A stretch of 11,415 bases of DNA, taken from contig JBBHKE010001128.1 in the NCBI GenBank assembly GCA_037447655.1, positions 209,618 through 221,032 on the forward strand, written 5' to 3'. Below the pieces are notes generated by a model. It saw only the letters and a list, made by a program, of their open reading frames with translations, was not told the DNA's origin and made no database searches. The position numbers were made by a program, and so were the translations under genes. This document shows positions 1 to 5,407 of this stretch, piece by piece; position 1 is the stretch's first letter; each line of letters begins with the position of its first letter. This DNA is from Zygnema cylindricum (lineage: Eukaryota > Streptophyta > Zygnematophyceae > Zygnematales > Zygnemataceae).

Positions 1-282
1 GTTTGTTTTTATGGTGTTTGATGTGTTTATTTGTGTTTTAAAGTATATTTTTATGTGTTTTGTGTGTTTTTTGGGGTATGGTTTTATTAACAATTTTTTT
101 CTTTTGTGTGGTTTAGTTTATTAAAGGAAGCTTTTTCTTCTGAAGGGCGATACTCTCGTGTGATTGTTTTGTATTCTTTTCTTTTGTTGTTGCTTGTTTT
201 GAAAATGTAAACCTTTTCGCGATTATGTTCTATATTCTATTTACTTTTTTTGGGACGGTCTTTTTTTTTTTTTTTTTTCCAG
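1..282 (+). other. RGLG-1 last intron (3' part)
   Basis: This stretch is T-rich, has no open frame matching the RGLG family, and ends in a run of about 18 T followed by CCAG at 279-282. That is a textbook polypyrimidine tract and acceptor directly in front of the RING exon. I searched it for the preceding RGLG exon (Pro-rich linker plus the first CPIC of the RING) and found none, so the intron starts left of the window. Confidence 0.8.
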
Positions 283-366
283 ACTTGTTCCGATTGTGGC
301 GTAAATTTGAAAGATTGTCCGATTTGTCGCGCCCCGATTTCCACTCGACTGAGACTCTATAGTTAA
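283..366 (+). CDS. RGLG: RGLG-type E3 ubiquitin ligase, terminal RING exon (RGLG-1, partial)
   Basis: This is the last coding exon of a RING domain ligase (RGLG/copine-RING family), which in plants attaches ubiquitin to targets, partly at the plasma membrane. The exon follows the acceptor at 281-282 in phase 0 and reads TCSDCG, then [13 protein letters not shown], then RLYS and TAA at 364-366. It supplies four of the eight zinc ligands of the C3HC4 RING (C-x2-C, then C-x2-C). The CPICRAPI core and the LY ending are family hallmarks. It aligns residue for residue with the terminal exon of the second RGLG gene at 5327-5407 (- strand), differing at about nine positions. One oddity: it has an extra Ser after the usual final Tyr. 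The rest of the gene lies left of the window. The real intron tract and acceptor argue against a processed pseudogene. Confidence 0.9.
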   Translation, partial: TCSDCGVNLKDCPICRAPISTRLRLYS

Positions 367-380
367 TTTCCGAATTTTCG

Positions 381-408
381 AATTCCCGAATTCCGGAATT
401 CGGGAATT
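381..408. repeat. 28-bp perfect palindrome in RGLG-1 3' UTR
   Basis: Positions 381-408 equal their own reverse complement over all 28 bases, centred on TTCCGGAA. The palindrome begins 15 bases after the RGLG-1 stop codon. It is flanked on both sides by the short direct repeat GAATTTTCG (near 372-380 and 412-420). As RNA it would form a loop-poor hairpin; as DNA, a small cruciform. No family assignment is possible. Confidence 0.9.
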
Positions 409-554
409 TCTGAATTTTCGAGTTTTTGAGTTTTTTCGGTGTTGTTTCCGAAAAAAAAAGGAAAAAGAAAAACAAAAACAAGTAAATCCTTCATTTGTCT
501 CGGAAGATTTAATAATGAGCAAGTACATAAGGCAATTGCATTTATACATAGTTT

Positions 555-560
555 AATAAA
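555..560 (+). promoter_or_regulatory. Candidate poly(A) signal of RGLG-1
   Basis: AATAAA lies about 190 bases after the RGLG-1 stop, in AT-rich sequence, and is the first canonical hexamer on this strand after the stop codon. The distance is normal for a plant 3' UTR. The GA-rich tract begins 15 bases later. Confidence 0.45.
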
Positions 561-575
561 AGATGGAAAGCTCAA

Positions 576-725
576 GGAGAGGGAAAGGAAGAGGGAAGGG
601 TAGAGGAAGAGGGAAGGGGAGAGGGAGAAGGAGAGGGAAGTGGAAAGGGAGAGGGACGTGGAGAGGGAGAGGGAAGGAAGAGGGAGACGGAGAGGGAGAG
701 GGAAAGGGAGAGGGAGATGGAGAGG
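576..725 (+). repeat. GA-rich polypurine tract (GAGAGGGAA-type)
   Basis: About 150 bases are almost pure purine on the plus strand, built of irregular GGGAGA and GGGAAG units. The Arg/Gly open frame across it follows from the composition and is not a gene. It could adopt triplex (H-DNA) structure. The same unit type recurs at 8969-9325 (opposite strand) and 10007-10415. Confidence 0.9.
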
Positions 726-1582
726 TTCACTCTTTGATATTGTTATTCTTTTGCGAGATTGTATTCGGAATTGTATTTGGTTTTTTTGGCTTTTTTTTTT
801 TTTTTCTAAACAGTAATTTTCAACACTTTTTTTGGTTTAGTAGGTTTTTTTTAGCTTTTGGTGTCCTTGGTCTTACCAACTTGTAAAATCCTTTTTGTGA
901 ATTATTTAAACTTTATTTTTTTGTAAAATAAACCTTCATTAAAATAAAAAAAGGTAGTAGATCTAAAAATTTAAATTTTTATTTGTAAGAAAGCGACATT
1001 GTTAGTTTACTTTCTTTAGTTATTTTCTTCAGTTTTCCATGATCTGTTTAGTTTTTATAATGATTCTCTTGTTCTAGCAACTAAAATGACCTATCCATTT
1101 TTTTTTTTGCCTTCTTGTGAGATACGTTAGCACACTAAATGTGGTTTAGCATGTAAAGATCGTAAACCCTAAAAAATCCTGAAAACCCCTAAAATGCGCA
1201 TTGTTACTAAAGGAAATAATGCAATAAAGTGAGGATTTTGTTACTGTTACTAACTATGTTTAAATCTCAAATGGTGTGGTTTGTTTTCGAAACGTTAAAA
1301 GAAAAAGAAAGAAAAAAAAATTCTAATGCTACTGCTGTTTGTTGTAAAAGGATCATTAAAAAATAGGTGCCGGATTTAGTGTTTATTATTATTAATAAAA
1401 AAATGACTCACTTTTAATGTCTCACTAATTAAGTCTTATTGACCTGAATTATCCGGAAATAATACCCGGGTTATCTGGAAATAGTACCTGGAAGATCCGT
1501 AGGAGGCCAAACTTGTGAAGAATAAATAAATGTGTTTATACCAATTCTCTTTCTAAGTGATCCTAATTATTTATACCTTGCA
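726..1582. other. AT-rich intergenic sequence, no gene seen
   Basis: I see no coding frame with family similarity on either strand. The stretch has poly-T runs, a T-rich segment at about 780-860, degenerate CCCTAAA-like motifs near 1165-1195, and the short tandem repeat at 1449-1492. It ends at the 3' end of a minus-strand LINE fragment. Confidence 0.6.
1449..1492. repeat. 22-bp tandem repeat, two copies
   Basis: Units 1449-1470 and 1471-1492 share the pattern TTATCyGGAAATArTACCyGG with four mismatches, all transitions except the last base. A third partial trace may follow. No function is apparent. Confidence 0.7.
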
Positions 1583-2235
1583 GGATAAATTAAAAAAGCA
1601 CGATAGTAAACCATCTGAGTCTGGGGGTACAAAAGGGGTGGCATGACCAACACTGAAAAACAACAATAAAAACAAAAAGAGCGACGAGAACACAAAAAAA
1701 AAGGAAACAACAAGGAAAATAAAAGCACCCTAACTCAAAATGAAAAGCACGGCAACTCACAAAAACAAAACTACAAACCCCAACCCCAAACCTAACTTAA
1801 TTAAATATCTACGAAAAACAACCCCGTAAGTCCCCCCAGCCCGGGGGAGCACGTTGAGGGAGTTCCGGAGCACGGCGACGATCCATAACCACAACAGTCG
1901 ATCAGAGGAGAATAGAAGCCTGCACTCGCTGTAGAGCCACAGATAAGCGTTGACTGTAAAAAGAAGTAAGGACCGAAGGAGGAGCGTTGACGGTAAAAAG
2001 AAGTAAGGAACGAAGGAGGGCTCCCCGGTCCTCGACGCTCGAAAGCACGTCGAGCACAAGTACGGAGAAACTCGTCCAGTGCAACACCCAAACAACCAAA
2101 GATCTCGACCGCCATTGGAATAAAGTCATCCATAGGGTCCCGGTGGGCATAATCACGCTCCTTCGCCTTAGCAGCATCACGAGCTGCCACCCCAAGATGT
2201 CGAGCCGCCTGACCAACAACTTAATGGCTGACTTT
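1583..2235 (-). mobile_element. 5'-truncated LINE 3' end (fragment A)
   Basis: On the minus strand this reads through the C-terminal part of a non-LTR retrotransposon ORF2 (ARDAAKAKERDYAHRD, DDFIPMAVEIFGCLG, DEFLRTCARRAFERRG, GSPP, LTSFYRQR) and then a 3' UTR of about 220 bases. It matches plus-strand fragment C nearly end to end, including the 3' terminal CTCAGATGGTTTAC (1606-1619, complement). Relative to C it lacks the internal 69-bp duplication. It has its own 37-bp duplication (1947-2020) that destroys the frame, so it cannot be functional. The 5' truncation abuts the 3' tail of fragment B at about 2235. No clear target-site duplication was found. Confidence 0.8.
1947..2020. repeat. 37-bp tandem duplication inside LINE A
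   Basis: Units 1947-1983 and 1984-2020 are near-identical copies of the coding stretch around LTSFYRQRLS. Since 37 is not a multiple of three, the duplication shifts the ORF2 frame. The plus-strand fragment C has a single copy here, so the duplication arose in A. Confidence 0.85.
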
Positions 2236-2915
2236 ATTAAAAAGCGCGATGGTAAACCATCTGAGTCCATGGGAACAAAACGAAGTAGCATTGCAAAAGA
2301 GAGAGATTTTATTTCAAAAAGTGCAATGGAAAAAACATCAAGGTACAAAGGGGTTCAAAAAAGGGAAATAAGCGCTTAATGCTAAAAAATAGCCAAAGGA
2401 AACTAATATAAAGAAAACATGTGAAGACATCAAATCTAACTAAAATAACTGCCAAAACTAAGCAAATTACGAAGGAGAAAACTACATAACCCTAACAACA
2501 CACCCCTAGAGATCGTGGATGTGGATTGGATCCCTTGGTGGAAGATTTTGGAGGCCTGTCTGTCATCCGCCACCGTGCTCCGCCGTAGAAGGGCCGCGGC
2601 TTGCGCTCGTCGAAGACTACTGATAGTCGTTGATGGTAAAACAAAACGAGAAGGCTCGGCGGAGGGCTCCCGAGACCCCGGGTGTCAAATGGTTTCGTCG
2701 CACAGTTGCGGAGGAAATCACCAAAACACTTGTCCAAAGTACCGAAAATCTCTGCGGCAAATGGCACAAACTGGTCCGCCGGGTCTCGGTGAGCGTAATC
2801 TCTTTCCTTAGAAGTTGCTGCGTCCCGAGCCGCCACGCCCGTATGTACCGCCGCGCGAGAAGAAACGTGGGTCCCAGTCGGATCCGTGAGGACCACATCA
2901 CCCAAAAGAAAATCT
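2236..2915 (-). mobile_element. 5'-truncated LINE 3' end (fragment B), different subfamily
   Basis: The minus strand encodes VDFLLGDVVLTDPTG, GVAARDAATSKERDYAHRD, DQFVPFAAEIFGTL, CFGDFLRNCA, GLGSPPPSLLVLFYHQRLSVV. This is the same C-terminal ORF2 region as in A and C but clearly diverged in protein sequence, so it is a different subfamily. The frame runs on into a non-homologous tail after LSVV and stops near 2492. A long 3' UTR follows, ending with the same CTCAGATGGTTTAC (2252-2265, complement) and a short T-rich tail. The start is truncated near 2900-2915, next to the direct repeat at 2914-3048. The spacing between the two conserved Asp residues is shorter than in C, consistent with a deletion. 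Non-functional relic. Confidence 0.75.
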
Positions 2916-3048
2916 ACATGTCGGGAGAAGAAACAAAAAGGATAAGCAAGGCAAAAGCAACGAGGGTTTTTTAGGGTTTTTTATTGCAAAAACTGAAAAA
3001 CTACATGTGAGGGGAAGAAACAAAAAGGATAAGCAAGGCAAAAGCAAC
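2914..3048. repeat. 48-bp direct repeat, 87-bp period
   Basis: Copies at 2914-2961 and 3001-3048 agree at about 45 of 48 positions (from CTACATGT to AAAGCAAC). They are separated by a 39-base spacer containing two telomere-like AGGGTTTTTT units. The first copy overlaps the truncated start of LINE B, so the repeat marks a rearranged junction between LINE fragments. Confidence 0.85.
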
Positions 3049-3187
3049 AAAAACACGGAAAGATGGCAAGTAAATTGAAAACACCCAAAGAAGCAAAAAA
3101 CAACAGACGAATCATCAAAGGAAAGATCCAACATTTATCAACAAAACCCCAACATAACTAAAAATCTACGAAATGCAACCACGTAAT
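2962..3187 (-). mobile_element. LINE 3' UTR fragment D
   Basis: On the minus strand, the bases just below 3187 read TTACGTGGTTGCATTTCGTAG. This encodes LRGCIS and a stop and matches the end of the LINE ORF in A and C (LRGCFS, stop). An AT-rich region follows that resembles the start of their 3' UTR (ATCTACGAAA and CCCCAAC motifs on the plus strand near 3145-3175). Only the last few codons remain, and I find no copy of the terminal CTCAGATGGTTTAC. It is therefore truncated at both ends and lies head-to-head with fragment C. Confidence 0.6.
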
Positions 3188-3329
3188 CTTATTATAATTA
3201 ATCCCATTGCTGTAATTCTTACGCCTTCATTTCCACAACCTTGTATCATACAACACAGAAAGTATCGATTCTTTAAAACAAATCTTGTTATTTCGAGAAA
3301 TAAATCTGTACGGAAGGGGAATCTCTCCT

Positions 3330-4240
3330 ATCTCTCCCTTGAGCGTGTCCAGGAATCGATTTCCAATCGGGTTGTCGCCGCCATTAAATCCGAGATTCTC
3401 AAGGCGCTTCCCTCCGATTCTTCGCGTGCCTGTCTTCTTTCTTGTGGTGGACTTGGTTTTGGGTCTTGGCTTTTCGCCACACCCATTTTGTCCACTCTCT
3501 GATTTCGCCTTGGCCTCCCCCATCCTCCTTTACTTGGCTCTCTTGTTTGTGCATGTGGTCGTGTCTTGGGGGCCGATGGTGTCCATTTGCTTCGTTGCTC
3601 CCATGGGGGAGATTTGATCCGGGCGCACGACACTATTCGCGACACCGTTGCGACCATCGCTTCAGAAGGGGGCTTTTCTGTGCGTCGAGAGGTTTCTCAT
3701 ATTATTCCTTTGCGTCGGATCGATGTTGTTTTGCTTGATGGTGATCGTCGCATCTTTGGTGATATTGTTCTGGCGAACCCTACTTCAGCTACAGTTGTTG
3801 GTCAAGCGGCTCGATATGTTGGGGTGGCAGCTCGTGATGCTGCTAAGGCGAAGGAGCGTGATTATGCCCACCGGGACTTTATGGATGACTTTATTCCGAT
3901 GGCGGTCGAGATCTTTGGTTGTTTGGGTGATTATGCCCACCGGGACCCTATGGATGACTTTATTCCGATGGCGGTCGAGATCTTTGGTTGTTTGGGTGTA
4001 GCACTGGACAAGTTTCTCCGTACTTGTGCTCGACGTGCTTTCGAGCGCCGAGGACCGGGGAGCCCTCCTCCTTCGGTCCTTACTTCTTTTTATCGTCAAC
4101 GCTTATCTGTGGCTTTACAACGAGTGCAGGCTTCTATTCTCCTTCGATCGGCTGTTGCGGTTATGGATCGTCGTCGTGTTTCAGAACTCCCTCAACGTGC
4201 TCCTCCGGGCTGGGGGGACTTACGGGGTTGTTTTTCGTAG
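3330..4240 (+). pseudogene. Non-LTR retrotransposon ORF2 C-terminal region, broken
   Basis: One frame runs from about 3330 (LERVQESISNRVV) to the TAG at 4238, interrupted by a TGA at 3500-3502. Near that stop several residues expected between WLFATP and FRLGLP also appear to be missing. Downstream come a zinc-knuckle-like C-x-C-x9-H-x3-C (CACG...HLLRC, about 3548-3598), IRAHDTIRD, then RRIDVVLLDGD...GDIVLANPT. The order CCHC, R-H/A-H motif, then two Asp about 13 residues apart is what restriction-enzyme-like endonuclease LINEs carry after the reverse transcriptase; assigning that class is my inference. After it come DDFIPMAVEIFGCLG (twice, by tandem duplication), CARRAFERRG and SFYRQRLSVALQRVQAS. 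It is a relic, with no promoter or reverse transcriptase. Confidence 0.75.
3860..3997 (+). repeat. 69-bp in-frame tandem duplication in LINE C
   Basis: Units 3860-3928 and 3929-3997 are almost identical and encode the same 23 residues (DYAHRD...FGCLG) twice, with one Phe/Pro difference. The length keeps the frame. Fragments A and B have a single copy, so the duplication is recent and specific to C. Confidence 0.92.
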
Positions 4241-4516
4241 ATATTTTATTGAGTTGGTGTTGGTGTTAGGGTTGTAGTTTTGGTTTTGTGAGTTGCCGTG
4301 CTTTTCATTTTGAGCTAGGTTGCTTTTATTTTCCTTGTTATTGCTTCCTTTTTCCTTTGTGTTCTCGTCGCTCTTTTTTTTTTTTATTGTAGCTTTTCAG
4401 TTTTGGCCATGCCTTCCCTTTTGTACCCCCAAACTCAGATGGTTTACCAGCTTGCCTTTTAATATATCCTGCATTTTCCTTCTCATGCACTCTCCTCAAT
4501 GATTGTTAGCTAATAA

Positions 4517-4552
4517 CAGGCTTTCGCGAGTGCAAGCTTCTGTCCTTCGACT
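4517..4552 (+). mobile_element. Tiny LINE ORF2 relic
   Basis: GGCTTTCGCGAGTGCAAGC and the following CTTCTGTCCTTCGA match, with small gaps, the stretch encoding ALQRVQAS(I)LLRS in fragment C (about 4110-4148). It sits 50 bases past the end of C and runs into a poly-T stretch (4557-4573). It is either a separate ancient insertion or a shifted duplicate of C. Confidence 0.5.
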
Positions 4553-4711
4553 TACTTTTTTTTTTTTTTTTTTGTATGTTAACTATTGGGACGTTTGGCT
4601 ATTTTGTTTATAAAAAGAAAATATTAAAAATTAAAATATTAAAAATATTATTTTTTCCGGCAAGTTTTTGTAGAACAGATTATTTGTACGGCAATTACAT
4701 GAATGACAAAT

Positions 4712-4866
4712 TTTAAGTCAATTTTTTTTTCTTTGATAGCAATTTTCTGTAAGAAAACCTATCAAACCTAAATTTAGGATTTTTACTCTTAAAATAAACG
4801 ATATATATATTTAGCGTTTATTTTAAGAGTAAAAATCTTAGATTTAAGTTATTTTTCTGACTTAAA
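4712..4866. mobile_element. Foldback (MITE-like) element
   Basis: The arms 4770-4800 and 4815-4845 are reverse complements over 31 bases with two mismatches, around a 14-base loop (AT repeat plus TTAG). Further out, TTTAAGTCA (4712-4720) pairs with TGACTTAAA (4858-4866), which could be the terminal inverted repeat of a roughly 155-bp non-autonomous DNA element. There is no coding capacity, and I cannot identify a convincing target-site duplication, so the superfamily is unknown. Confidence 0.65.
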
Positions 4867-5326
4867 TGCCCCTTTTTTTTTCATTTCCGACTTCATAACG
4901 ACAAAAACATAAGTTTATCCAAAAATAAAAAATGCTTAAATGTTGTTTTTTTTTTTTCAATTAACAATGATTACTTATTTTGAAAAAAATGAAGCATATT
5001 ATTAAGTTTCCGTTTTCAAATTTTAGACGATAAAAAAAACAATTATGTACATATTTGTAAGACCTATTTATTACAATGTTCCCAAAAAAAAAAAAAAAAA
5101 CACAAAAGAATTTTGTTGAAAACCCTAAGAAACCCCAAAAAACTCTACAAAACCCATAAAAAAATACATTTATTTTTATTACTAATAATTGTTCCCACAA
5201 ATTCTATTGCCGGTTATCAATTAAAAAGGAAAAGAAAAATAATTATTACTAAATCAAAAAAAAAAAGCACTAAAAACCTTCTTTGTTTTTTCTCCTTCTC
5301 CCACTTAGGACAAAAAAAAAAACTTC
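4867..5326. other. AT-rich region with RGLG-2 3' UTR
   Basis: This is the 3' flank of the minus-strand RGLG-2 gene. On that strand AATAAA occurs at 5169-5174 and 5175-5180, about 150 bases after the stop, making this the likely poly(A) region. The rest is poly-A/T runs and degenerate CCCTAA-like motifs near 5120-5155. No open frame with family similarity was seen. Confidence 0.5.
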
Positions 5327-5407
5327 CTAATAAAGTTTTATACGAGTGGCTATTGGGGCGCGGCAAATGGGACAATCTCTCAAAAGATTTCCACACTCCA
5401 CACAGGT
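5327..5407 (-). CDS. RGLG: RGLG-2 terminal exon: second half of the RING
   Basis: The acceptor CCAG lies directly upstream (AG at 5408-5409, complement). The exon reads [19 protein letters not shown], then ATRIKLY and TAG at 5327-5329: 27 codons in phase 0. It supplies Cys ligands five to eight of the C3HC4 RING and ends in the family-typical KLY. Confidence 0.93.
   Translation of the reverse strand, partial: TCVECGNLLRDCPICRAPIATRIKLY

Larger units (their letters stand above)
3330..4470 (+). mobile_element. LINE fragment C: ORF2 C-terminus plus 3' UTR
   Basis: This is the longest retrotransposon fragment here. It contains the end of ORF2 to the stop at 4238-4240, then about 230 bases of 3' UTR sharing long stretches with fragment A. 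It ends just after CTCAGATGGTTTAC (4434-4447) and a T-rich TTTTAATATATCC tail. It forms a long inverted repeat with A (1583-2222 against about 3798-4470). The 5' end is truncated somewhere in 3190-3340; the reverse transcriptase domain is absent. I see no flanking target-site duplication. Confidence 0.8.

Noticed and set aside
283-366. RGLG-1 exon as a processed pseudogene or retrocopy
   Set aside because: It is preceded by a normal T-rich intron end and CCAG instead of the fused upstream exon, and it has no poly-A tail.
563-886. Open frame of 107 residues rich in Arg, Gly, Lys
   Set aside because: It is the purine tract read in one frame followed by T-rich DNA; there is no domain and no complex sequence.
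1160-1200. Telomere-like CCCTAAA motifs (also near 2962-2985, 5120-5155 and 10730-10770)
   Set aside because: Only isolated degenerate copies in A-rich DNA; too few and irregular to be interstitial telomere arrays.
3285-3617. Hydrophobic 110-residue frame on the plus strand
   Set aside because: It is an out-of-frame shadow of the LINE C coding frame; the true frame carries the CCHC and FGCLG motifs.
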